Source: an uncultured Bacilli bacterium (GTDB lineage Bacteria > Bacillota_I > Bacilli_A > RF39 > UBA660). From it: DNA of 44,779 bases. Position numbers and translations under genes: made by a program. Of the stretch, positions 22,950 through 31,290 are shown one piece after another. Every line of letters begins with the position of its first letter. The first letter of the stretch is position 1. The notes under the pieces were generated by a model. That model made no database searches. It saw only the letters and a program-made list of their open reading frames with translations, and had not been told where the DNA came from. The DNA lies in the NCBI GenBank assembly GCA_910579535.1, contig CAJTUR010000010.1, positions 160-44,938 on the forward strand, read 5' to 3'.

Positions 22950-25116
22950 AATTAAAGAAATCATCGAAGAAGTCATCGTCTGATATTACATTATCGTTTA
23001 CAATGACACTATCGGAATCGACATTTATTTTTGGCTTTTCAGTTTGTGTTTCCTCTTTTTTTATTTCTTCTTTTTTGGGAACTTGTTCCTTTACCTTTTC
23101 TTCTTGTTGTTTTTCTTCGTTTTGTTTCTTTTCAAGCTCTTTTTCTCTTGCTTCTTCTTCATCTAATTCTTTCAGTTTTTTGTCTATATCGGCAATCATT
23201 CGATCAATGTCTTCATTAGTCATTGGTGCGTTTTTAGCAAAAGGATTGGGCATGTTTGAATTTCCCATAAATGGGTTACTATTTGGTGTTGGAAACGGAG
23301 ACATTCCACCTGGAGTCGTATTTCCTGGAAAAGGTGGGACCCCTCCAAAAGGCATTCCCATTAACGAATTGAATTCTTTATTTTCTCCCATTTCATTCAT
23401 CATATTTTTTCGTTTTTCTTCTGTTACGAATTTTTTTATGTCAAATAGCTTTATTTCTCTTATTTCACGGTTTGGAAGTTCAGCCATTTTTCTTTCAATT
23501 CCCCAATCAATTTTAAAATCAGGTTCTAATTTGGTTTTAAATGGGTCCATACGTAATCGTTTAATGATGACTTCAAAAAGCTTCATTCTTTGTAAATCTG
23601 TCACCGTTACTAATGGTGTAGCAGCGGTTTTATCTTTTTCTTTTGATTTTACTTCTCCACACATTTTACTAATTTCTTCTAGGGCTGCCATTTCAGTACT
23701 AATTAGGTAGACTAAGTTACCACAGTTTCCTTTGATGACTTCCGCTACTTCTTTTCCATAAACATCGTTTAACTGAGCAAAATTTTGAATGATAAAAGTA
23801 AATCGAATGTCACGACTACGAGCCGCAGAAACCATAGAGTCCACGTCTTTAAGAGGTGGCATGTTTGCAAATTCGTCTAGAATAAAATTGGTTCGAAAAG
23901 GAAGTTTTCCTCCCATTTCTTTAGCCACATCAATTAATGTTTCATAACATTGTTTAATAAATATAGTTAATAAACTATGATAGGTTGTTTTTTCATCATG
24001 AATAATCATAAATACTGCTGTTTTTTCTTTACCAATGTCACGCATGTTAAAATCGCTAAATGATAACATTTCACTTAATATTTCACGTGAAGCAAAAGTT
24101 CGCACTTTTTGTCTAAATGTTGAAGTAATTCCTCCAGCTGTGTCTTTGGGAGCATTAATTGTTCCTGATGCAAAGATATAAGCGCTAGAATCTTCTCCTT
24201 TTAAATGAAAATATTCTTTGATGTACGTGCTTGCGGCAAATCTTTCTTCTCCAACAGAGCTCATGTAATTAATTGAATTCATGTTGACTTCTTCTTCTTC
24301 AGCATCCATAAAAAGACCTAAAGCCAATCCTGAAAAGTAATCAGCCGCACTGTTTTCCCAAAAGGGTTCACCTTTATTGTTTGGATCTTTAACGATGTTT
24401 AATGCCACATCATCTAAAAGTTCCGTTGCTTTATCTACGTTTTTATCTTTAAAGTAACGATAAGGTAATGTTAAAGGATTCCATGCGTTTCCATTTCTGG
24501 GATCACGAAAGTTTAAAACAATAATTTTATATCCTTGTTCTTTTAAGTATTCTGCACTGTATTTATAGATTTCACCTTTAGGGTCTGTAATGACCATACT
24601 TTCCCCTTTTTTGGCCAGTAAATTAACCATAGGTTTAACAATAGTTTCTGTTTTACCTGAACCAGTCGAACCAATAACTAGATTATGATATTCTCCATTA
24701 TCAACCCAAATGTCTTTGCCTGTATTAATTAAAGGAATACCTGCTGCTTCTACAATATTTGAAGTAGAGGTAACATGACTTACATTTTTTGCTTCTTTGA
24801 TTTCTTTATCTTTTGCCCATCTTGAATATCCTTTTTCCTCTTTGTCTTTTACTTTGATACCAATACCATGTCCTTTTTCTCGATCAAAAATATAAGAGGA
24901 AACAGAGGTAAAAATAATGAGTAAAGCGATAAAAAACATTCCTATTGTTAAGATTAAATTGTCCCCTATAAAAGCTGGGAATGGATTTAATCCTGTAAAT
25001 TCTCCCTCATTAAAGAATGAGGTAAAATTACTCACAGCAATACAACATAAATATAATAAAAAGATGCAAAAAATTAAAAAGATAAAAAAATCTTTCGATG
25101 AGACTCTAAATTTCAT
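22948..25116 (-). CDS. virD4: VirD4/TraG-type coupling ATPase (722 aa)
   Basis: This is the coupling protein that selects and pumps substrates into a type IV secretion channel. Two transmembrane helices (about 10-30 and 52-74) anchor it. Walker A GSTGSGKT is at residues 149-156, Walker B in 'FILDEFANMPPL' near 415, and 'FIIQNFAQLNDVYG' follows. The all-alpha insertion is present after 'PFWENSAADYFSGLALGLFM'. After about residue 580 there is an unusual tail: a Pro/Gly/Asn-rich linker, a Lys/Glu-rich coiled coil and a final acidic 'DDDFFDDFFN'. Such a tail could bind substrates or the VirB4 ATPase. GGAGG precedes the ATG. It is the last gene of the operon. Confidence 0.93.
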   Translation of the reverse strand: MKFRVSSKDFFIFLIFCIFLLYLCCIAVSNFTSFFNEGEFTGLNPFPAFIGDNLILTIGMFFIALLIIFTSVSSYIFDREKGHGIGIKVKDKEEKGYSRWAKDKEIKEAKNVSHVTSTSNIVEAAGIPLINTGKDIWVDNGEYHNLVIGSTGSGKTETIVKPMVNLLAKKGESMVITDPKGEIYKYSAEYLKEQGYKIIVLNFRDPRNGNAWNPLTLPYRYFKDKNVDKATELLDDVALNIVKDPNNKGEPFWENSAADYFSGLALGLFMDAEEEEVNMNSINYMSSVGEERFAASTYIKEYFHLKGEDSSAYIFASGTINAPKDTAGGITSTFRQKVRTFASREILSEMLSFSDFNMRDIGKEKTAVFMIIHDEKTTYHSLLTIFIKQCYETLIDVAKEMGGKLPFRTNFILDEFANMPPLKDVDSMVSAARSRDIRFTFIIQNFAQLNDVYGKEVAEVIKGNCGNLVYLISTEMAALEEISKMCGEVKSKEKDKTAATPLVTVTDLQRMKLFEVIIKRLRMDPFKTKLEPDFKIDWGIERKMAELPNREIREIKLFDIKKFVTEEKRKNMMNEMGENKEFNSLMGMPFGGVPPFPGNTTPGGMSPFPTPNSNPFMGNSNMPNPFAKNAPMTNEDIDRMIADIDKKLKELDEEEAREKELEKKQNEEKQQEEKVKEQVPKKEEIKKEETQTEKPKINVDSDSVIVNDNVISDDDFFDDFFN

Positions 25117-25176
25117 ATTTTTTCCTCCGTTTTTTCATTATTATACCTTAAAAGATTCTTAAAAAAAAGCAAAATT

Positions 25177-26037
25177 TTATTTTGTTATTGAGACTGTATA
25201 ATCTAAGATATTTTTTTCAATAAAATGGTATTGATAATTATTTTTATCTATTATCGTGTAAACTCTATTTCCATTTTCATTCCTATTTTGGACACAACTC
25301 TTTATTTCACTCACTAAATAGTTATTTTCGTAAAATTTTGCAAAACTTTCTATTGTATTATAATTAGTTGTGTATTTGTACGCTTCATTCCTAGCAATTT
25401 TATCGAAATAATCTGCCAAGTAAATAGAACAAATGCGTTCAATACTGATCAATTCAATTTGTTTGACTTGATTAAAGCTATTTGAAAAGATTTCTTTATT
25501 AGAATCAAAATTATCTTCGTTTTTTTCTTTATCTATTAATTCGATACTACATACCATACTATCATAATCTACATATAATAAATACTTTACATTTTTTTGT
25601 ACAAAAGTGGTTTCATCAAAACCTTCATTTAAAATGTCTCCTTCAGTATAATACACTGTTATGTCTTCGTTAATTTGATAAGATTTAATTAATTTAGCTC
25701 TATAATAATCATCCTCATTGTAAAATTTGATTTTACTTTCTATATTATTGTATGTTATATTTTGTTCTTTTATATATACGTCATCTAAAAAATTAAAAAT
25801 TCCTTCGTTATTTTTTTCAATTGTATAAGTAATAAATGTATTGATATTGTTATTTACAAAATAGAATATGTTGTAATTATTAACTACTGTAAATTGCTTT
25901 TCATCTGGTTCGAGTATAGGTTCTGAAGGCTCACTTCTTTTCCTATTAATTGAAAATAAAGCAATCAAAGCGATGATGAAAAATATAAATAAAACAATTG
26001 CTATTTTATATAAATCTTCTTTTGATAGACTTTTCAT
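25177..26037 (-). CDS. Bitopic secretion-locus protein (286 aa)
   Basis: One transmembrane helix ('IAIVLFIFFIIALIALFSI', about 10-30) and a large extracytoplasmic part. The last 80 residues ('YLADYFDKIARNEAYKY...') could form an NTF2-like fold, the fold of VirB8/TcpC proteins, and the topology fits VirB8. This is inference; I see no diagnostic motif. I take the ATG at 26037 behind AAGGAGAG. A frame reaching 26070 would overlap the upstream gene. It sits between the wall hydrolase and the coupling protein. Confidence 0.65.
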   Translation of the reverse strand: MKSLSKEDLYKIAIVLFIFFIIALIALFSINRKRSEPSEPILEPDEKQFTVVNNYNIFYFVNNNINTFITYTIEKNNEGIFNFLDDVYIKEQNITYNNIESKIKFYNEDDYYRAKLIKSYQINEDITVYYTEGDILNEGFDETTFVQKNVKYLLYVDYDSMVCSIELIDKEKNEDNFDSNKEIFSNSFNQVKQIELISIERICSIYLADYFDKIARNEAYKYTTNYNTIESFAKFYENNYLVSEIKSCVQNRNENGNRVYTIIDKNNYQYHFIEKNILDYTVSITK

Positions 26038-26047
26038 TTTACTCTCC

Positions 26048-28063
26048 TTACTTACAACCATTTTGTACATATTTATAATGTTTATCTGCTAAACCATCTG
26101 TTTTCCTTACTAAGCAATTTCTTTTTGCTTCTTCTGTTGTTCTACCAGGAACTTCATAATAGACGCAGAAGTTATAGGAAGCATCACTTGGAGTAGGTGA
26201 ATTTATTAATTTATAATTTGCATTTAGATAGCCTGTCTTTAATTCAGTAGCCGAAAAAGCAACTTGAACTTCGATGGTGTCATAATTTTTTAAAGCTTTT
26301 AGAGCTTTTTGGCGCCCAGCACGCCATTGGAATAATCCATAAGCTCCTATTCCTCCTCCACTTGAATTAAAAGCATTAGGATTAAATCCAGATTCATGTT
26401 CTGCATTTGCCATCATACCAGCAACTTGAACGTCTCCATATCCTACACTTTTTAAAGCTAAACAAGTTATTTGTTTATTATCGCCTCCTGGGATAGGATT
26501 TGGAGAAGGTATTAGTCCTTCACCACAATTTGTTGGTCTTGGATCGTTAGGTGATACGTAGTTCAAAGGATTTACTTTTGTTCCATGATCTCTTACTTCA
26601 AAATGTAAGTGTGGTCCAGTTGATCTTCCAGTATTTCCAAGTTTTCCTAAAACTTGTCCCTTTACTACTTTATCTCCAACATTTACACTAACACTAAACA
26701 TGTGAGCATAACGAGTTTCGATACCATCGCCATGGTCTATTTTTACATAATTTCCATAACCGCCACCACATCCAGGATTTCCTTCAATACAGTTTGTTTT
26801 AACATCAGTAACAACACCGTCTTGAGATGCGATAATGTTATAAATGCCACGCGTTCCATTTCCGGAAATATCAATGGCTCCATGATTAGTAGAAGCCCCC
26901 GCAGTAGGAGCCTCTCTTTTTCCGAACCATGATGTAATCTTTATTGAAGATGGAAAACCTAATGCCGTTTCTCTACCATTCTCGATTAGTGTTTCTTTAC
27001 TTCCTACAGGCCAAACGTAGCATCCCTTGGCGATAGGTCCAGATATAGGCTTTTTATTTGAAGATTCATAATCTATTGTGTAAAATTCTATATCTTGTCC
27101 ATAATAATATTTTAGTAAACGATAGATATCATAATCGAAATCTTTATGTTCCTCTAAATATTTAGCGCCATATAAACTTATTGAAGTTAAAAACTTTGTT
27201 TCCGAAACCAGACTAATAGGAATATTTTTATGTTCGTCTACCCAGGTAGCTGGAATCCTTTGTTGTTCTTCATTATTTTTTTGCATCATGTGATAAAAAT
27301 GTTCTTTTTCATTTCCATCATTTCTTTTAAATACGTAAGAAAACGGATCGTATTCAGCTTTTATTATTTGTTGATTTCTTCCTATAATTAAACCTTGAGT
27401 ATTTTTTACGGCTTCATGTATCTCCTGATAATTTTCTTCTGTTCCATCTAATGCGGTAAAACTTTGAGGATTATTATAACTTAATACGACACAATTGTCT
27501 GACAAAGAAGTAATTAAAAAACTTCTTGCCGCAATTGACATGGTTTGGTACACCACTTGATTATCGACAACATTTGCTTTTTCATTATCTGTCCAGACAA
27601 CATTTGTAATATAAGTATCAAAATCAAATTCAGTGTAATCCCATCTATTTATTTTATTGGAATCTTCATATTCTAAATCAACTTGTGAAGCGTCCATTAT
27701 TTTTTCATAATCTTTATCTTTTTTATGAGCCTCATAATATTCATTACGTTCCCAAGTCCAATAAACCTTATTACAAGTTGAGGGGTAATAATTTGGCTTA
27801 GTATTTCCTTTACCTGATAAGTCAAAATCCATAATATAAATTAAAATCGCTATAAAAATAGTAATAAATCCTACTCCAACAATCATCCACGTTATTGGAC
27901 TTTTTAATAATTTTTTTATTAAAGCTTCATTGGCTTTAGCTTTAACATCTTTAATTTCTTTTTCTTTTCGTGTTTCATCAGACAAAGAGGAATTCTCACT
28001 TGCTTCCTCTTCTACTACTTCTTCTGTTAATTCTTCTAATGCTTTTTCTTCCTCTTTATCCAC
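26048..28063 (-). CDS. SpoIID-like / M23 peptidase / lysozyme fusion (671 aa)
   Basis: A cytoplasmic acidic start and one transmembrane helix (about 57-78) are followed by three outside domains. Residues about 150-245 resemble the SpoIID/LytB amidase-enhancer fold ('QTMSIAARSFLI', 'NPQSFTALDG', 'NTQGLIIGRN'). Residues about 370-505 are an M23 peptidase with 'HGAIDI' and 'GPHLHFEVRDH' metal ligands intact. Residues about 535-671 resemble a phage-tail or VirB1-type lysozyme ('MMANAEHESGFNPNAF', 'GAYGLFQWRAGRQ'). It would open peptidoglycan for the secretion channel. It starts at GTG (28063) behind AGGTGA. The three-domain order is unusual. Confidence 0.88.
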   Translation of the reverse strand: MDKEEEKALEELTEEVVEEEASENSSLSDETRKEKEIKDVKAKANEALIKKLLKSPITWMIVGVGFITIFIAILIYIMDFDLSGKGNTKPNYYPSTCNKVYWTWERNEYYEAHKKDKDYEKIMDASQVDLEYEDSNKINRWDYTEFDFDTYITNVVWTDNEKANVVDNQVVYQTMSIAARSFLITSLSDNCVVLSYNNPQSFTALDGTEENYQEIHEAVKNTQGLIIGRNQQIIKAEYDPFSYVFKRNDGNEKEHFYHMMQKNNEEQQRIPATWVDEHKNIPISLVSETKFLTSISLYGAKYLEEHKDFDYDIYRLLKYYYGQDIEFYTIDYESSNKKPISGPIAKGCYVWPVGSKETLIENGRETALGFPSSIKITSWFGKREAPTAGASTNHGAIDISGNGTRGIYNIIASQDGVVTDVKTNCIEGNPGCGGGYGNYVKIDHGDGIETRYAHMFSVSVNVGDKVVKGQVLGKLGNTGRSTGPHLHFEVRDHGTKVNPLNYVSPNDPRPTNCGEGLIPSPNPIPGGDNKQITCLALKSVGYGDVQVAGMMANAEHESGFNPNAFNSSGGGIGAYGLFQWRAGRQKALKALKNYDTIEVQVAFSATELKTGYLNANYKLINSPTPSDASYNFCVYYEVPGRTTEEAKRNCLVRKTDGLADKHYKYVQNGCK

Positions 28064-28079
28064 TTACTTCACCTACTTA

Positions 28080-29864
28080 CTATAGTCCTCCACCAGAACC
28101 AAAGGAATCCAGTTCTTCTTGAGTGACAATTACGTTAATTCTCATTCGTCTATTACCACAAATAAATAGTGCCTCCCCTTGATTGTAATATTTAATACTT
28201 TCTTTTTCAGCATCATTTAAATCAATTAGTTGTCCTAAATCGTCTGTTGCTTGTTTTCTAAGTCCCATAATGAGATAGTAAGAAGCGTTATCAAATATTG
28301 CTTTACCATGAACCAAAACATTAGGGGCTGCAAAGTCGGTTGGTTGTTGAGTGATGATAATGGTTCCTGTATTGTATTTACGGCTTCGTCTTTGAATTTG
28401 AGCTAAGAATTCAGCACCCAGTTCATTTTTTGTTGCCATTAAGACATGAGCTTCATCCACACACATAACAGTATCTGTTTCTTTATCTAAACAAAGTCCC
28501 CAAGCGTATTTTAAGATATTAAAGAATAGAGCGTTTTTAATGTTTTCATCACTATTCATAAGTTCTCTTATATTAAATACAATAAAGTCACTTTGAATAC
28601 TCAAAGTCGTATGACCCGTAAAGTAGTATTTTAATTCTTTTACGAGTGGTCTTACCTTTAATTCAAGACGCTCCATAACATCTTTTTCATGTGTTTTTTC
28701 AGGCATTGATAGAAGTCTACCTTTAATGGTTGCGTAGACATCATCAAAGGTTGGATAATCACTCGCTGTAAATTTAGTAAAGTCTGAATCGTAATCTATT
28801 TTATATCGTTTATAGGTATCTTGAACGACTTCACTAAACATGGTTAAGACGTCTTCTTCAATTGATGGTGAATAGTATTTCATAAAAGCTTTTAATTGTT
28901 GTAAAGTCCTTGTAAGCACAGTATAACCAAGTCCTTGCTCTATTTCTTCTTCATCCGCATCTACAACAATTTCAAGTGGGTTAATCATACCGAATTCTCC
29001 ACCTTTACCTAAGTCTAAGAAATCTCCACCTACGTTTTTACACATTTCAGATAATTCACCTTCAGGGTCGATACAAACAACTTTATAACTGTTTCTTAAG
29101 TGTCCTCTAATCAGCAATTTAGCTGCGGTCGATTTTCCACTTCCACTTGTTCCTAAGATAATAATGTTGGCGTTGTTTCGATTGTTTTCTTTTTTTATTT
29201 TATATAAGAATTGATTAAATAAAACGACACCACCAGAAAAGTCTACGCCAAATAAAATACTGTTTCCGGGGTCTTTAATACTATCAAATATAAAAGGATA
29301 CATAGCAGCTATTGTAACAGAAGGAATCGGTGTTCCAACACGATTTTCGATGTCTTGCTTTGGGAAAATGGGTAATATTGATTTTAAGACTTTTTCTTGT
29401 TCAAACATCAATGGAATACCACGCATTCCTAATCCATCTAAGTAATTACGAACTTGCATTTTCTTCATTTCTAATTCTTCTTTGTTATCCGCTGAAATAA
29501 ATAAATGCAATTGGAAATCGAAGATACGCGCTTGAGTGGCTGCAAGCATTTGAATGAATTGTTCTAATGATTCATAATCTTGTCTTATTCTTTCTTGAAT
29601 CGTTTTATCGTTTTCTGTTTGATACCTCTGTTTTAAATCCGCAATTTCTTTATTTAACATTCTTTGTAGTGTTGAAAATTCAATCGGAATATGTTTAATC
29701 GCTATTTTTACACCACTGATATTGGTAATATTGGCTAGATACCCTTCTCCAATGTATTTTGGATAAGATACTACGGTTAAAATGGTACAATATTTTCCAC
29801 TAATCATCATTTCTGTAGGTTTGAATTCAATCCCTTTTGGGGCTAATTGTGCTTTTATATTCAT
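28080..29864 (-). CDS. virB4: VirB4/TraE-type ATPase, main part (594 aa)
   Basis: This ATPase energises pilus and channel assembly. Walker A 'ILGTSGSGKSTAAK' lies at about 236-246, 'CIDPEGEL' follows, and Walker B 'MCVDEAHVLM' is near 466 with 'IITQQPTDF' after it. The first 200 residues contain the coiled segment typical of the VirB4 middle domain, but the extreme N-terminal domain is missing and is supplied by the gene just upstream. The ATG overlaps the upstream TGA in an ATGA, so the two halves are coupled. Confidence 0.93.
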   Translation of the reverse strand: MNIKAQLAPKGIEFKPTEMMISGKYCTILTVVSYPKYIGEGYLANITNISGVKIAIKHIPIEFSTLQRMLNKEIADLKQRYQTENDKTIQERIRQDYESLEQFIQMLAATQARIFDFQLHLFISADNKEELEMKKMQVRNYLDGLGMRGIPLMFEQEKVLKSILPIFPKQDIENRVGTPIPSVTIAAMYPFIFDSIKDPGNSILFGVDFSGGVVLFNQFLYKIKKENNRNNANIIILGTSGSGKSTAAKLLIRGHLRNSYKVVCIDPEGELSEMCKNVGGDFLDLGKGGEFGMINPLEIVVDADEEEIEQGLGYTVLTRTLQQLKAFMKYYSPSIEEDVLTMFSEVVQDTYKRYKIDYDSDFTKFTASDYPTFDDVYATIKGRLLSMPEKTHEKDVMERLELKVRPLVKELKYYFTGHTTLSIQSDFIVFNIRELMNSDENIKNALFFNILKYAWGLCLDKETDTVMCVDEAHVLMATKNELGAEFLAQIQRRSRKYNTGTIIITQQPTDFAAPNVLVHGKAIFDNASYYLIMGLRKQATDDLGQLIDLNDAEKESIKYYNQGEALFICGNRRMRINVIVTQEELDSFGSGGGL

Positions 29865-30418
29865 TCTGGCATCACCGTTCCTAATGTTGTTGGTTGTCCC
29901 CCATTAAAGAAATTGTCAATTAACATTCTTAAATCGTTATTGGATACTTGTGTGGAATTTAAACTACACATCGATAGATTACTGATTAAATTGTGAATTC
30001 TTTTTTGAACAATTTCTAATTTTTTCTCTTTAAATAAGATAAAATATTCGGTATCCACCACATTGTATTCCTGACTCATAAACATATTGGCTTTATTAAT
30101 GTCTTGAATAATGAGTTTTCTGATGGCACTACTCGTTGAGTTATTGTATTGAATTTGTAGTTGCGATAAATGAACATTAATATCAACAGGTCGATCCGCT
30201 ACAATTAACCAAAATTCATAATCCATCGTATTATAAAAATTTCGTAAATTATAAATCACATTGTCTTGTGTTCCTTTATCCAAGATAAAGATATTTTTAG
30301 GCGCAATTTTTACACCTGTCACGTATTCACCAGAATCTAACTGAATCATACCATTCATAATTTGTTTTATCGGTACCCAATCTTCTGAATATTTGCTTAA
30401 GTTCTTTTTATTTGCCAT
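29861..30418 (-). CDS. N-terminal half of a split VirB4 (185 aa)
   Basis: The protein ('KYSEDWVPIKQIMNGMIQLD', 'VTGVKIAPKNIFILD', 'NLRNFYNTMDYEFWLIVADR') looks like the N-terminal domain of VirB4/TraC ATPases, which in most systems is fused to the motor part. Together with the next gene the length is about 780 residues, normal for VirB4. Whether the split is ancestral or a lesion cannot be decided here, but no residues seem lost. I take the ATG at 30418, overlapping the PrgI stop by 11 bases. The longer frame to 30460 lies inside the PrgI gene. Confidence 0.75.
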   Translation of the reverse strand: MANKKNLSKYSEDWVPIKQIMNGMIQLDSGEYVTGVKIAPKNIFILDKGTQDNVIYNLRNFYNTMDYEFWLIVADRPVDINVHLSQLQIQYNNSTSSAIRKLIIQDINKANMFMSQEYNVVDTEYFILFKEKKLEIVQKRIHNLISNLSMCSLNSTQVSNNDLRMLIDNFFNGGQPTTLGTVMPE

Positions 30419-30725
30419 CTTTAATACACCAGCCTTTCCAATATAACCTTTTTCTTCCAAAGGTAAACATGATAATATTTGTAAGTAATTGCAAAATATT
30501 ATGATAATTCGGCACTGGAAGTACTAAGAAAGACGCTATTAACGCTGGTGAAAGTATCAATAGCAAGGCTCCTAGGTTTACTTTATTATTAAATACAAAT
30601 AATAAAGCGAGTGTAATGGTACAACCTATACCAAATATAATTAAATCTACTGGTGTAAAAAAACCTAATATTAATTGTGATTTTTTAGAGTTTGCTGGTA
30701 TCAAATAATTATTATTTTTATTCAT
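30408..30725 (-). CDS. PrgI-like membrane protein (105 aa)
   Basis: Two transmembrane helices ('VDLIIFGIGCTITLALLFVF' and 'LGALLLILSPALIASFLVL') between a short polar N-terminus ('YLIPANSKKSQLILGFFT') and 'GRKRLYWKGWCI' fit the PrgI/VirB3-like family. These proteins are found directly before virB4 in Gram-positive type IV systems and are thought to work with it in the membrane. AAAGGAGGA precedes the ATG. Confidence 0.82.
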   Translation of the reverse strand: MNKNNNYLIPANSKKSQLILGFFTPVDLIIFGIGCTITLALLFVFNNKVNLGALLLILSPALIASFLVLPVPNYHNILQLLTNIIMFTFGRKRLYWKGWCIKDGK

Positions 30726-30742
30726 CCCTTTTTATCCTCCTT

Positions 30743-31279
30743 TTATCTTCTATAACTATCACCTAAATAGGGGATTATTTTAGTTCTTCTTTCAGCAATT
30801 TTATTTCGAATATCACTTAAATCTTCTATTGTCCAATAGCCATGCGCTACAAAATTTATAAATGGCTCATACCTAGCATTGCTATTTATGATAACTTGAA
30901 GTTCGGTTAAGTGATCTTGCAATTCACCTAATGTTTTTGATTTTAATAATTCATTTTTAGCCTTTATTAAAATAATTTCCAATTGTTCTAATAAATAATA
31001 CATTTTTTTTAAAATCCTTTGATAGTCGGGTTTTGTTTTTGCTTGGGCTAAATTTCTTTTATTTATATGTATCTGATTATTAATATCAATAATTTTAATC
31101 CTTATATTTTTATATAAGTCTGATGAAATAGAACTCAATCCTTCATCTCTTGTATAATAATCAAGGAGATTTTCGATATTTTCTAGCTCTACAATAGCTA
31201 GAGAATAAACTTCATTTTCATGCTCAAAATTCGCACTATTATTTGTTACAAAATCAAATATTTGATTAAATATTCTCAT
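30743..31279 (-). CDS. Hypothetical secretion-locus protein (178 aa)
   Basis: I do not recognise this soluble, mostly helical protein, which has long heptad-like stretches in residues 30-130 and no signal peptide. AAGGAAG precedes the ATG. Its fixed place between the VirB6-like gene and PrgI suggests a cytoplasmic accessory factor of the channel. Confidence 0.65.
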   Translation of the reverse strand: MRIFNQIFDFVTNNSANFEHENEVYSLAIVELENIENLLDYYTRDEGLSSISSDLYKNIRIKIIDINNQIHINKRNLAQAKTKPDYQRILKKMYYLLEQLEIILIKAKNELLKSKTLGELQDHLTELQVIINSNARYEPFINFVAHGYWTIEDLSDIRNKIAERRTKIIPYLGDSYRR

Positions 31280-31290
31280 CGTACACTTCC

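Noticed and set aside
23003..23710. Plus-strand open frame opposite the end of the VirD4-like gene
   Set aside because: The Ser/Phe-rich product is the antisense of the Glu/Lys-rich tail. There is no binding site and the coupling ATPase is certain.
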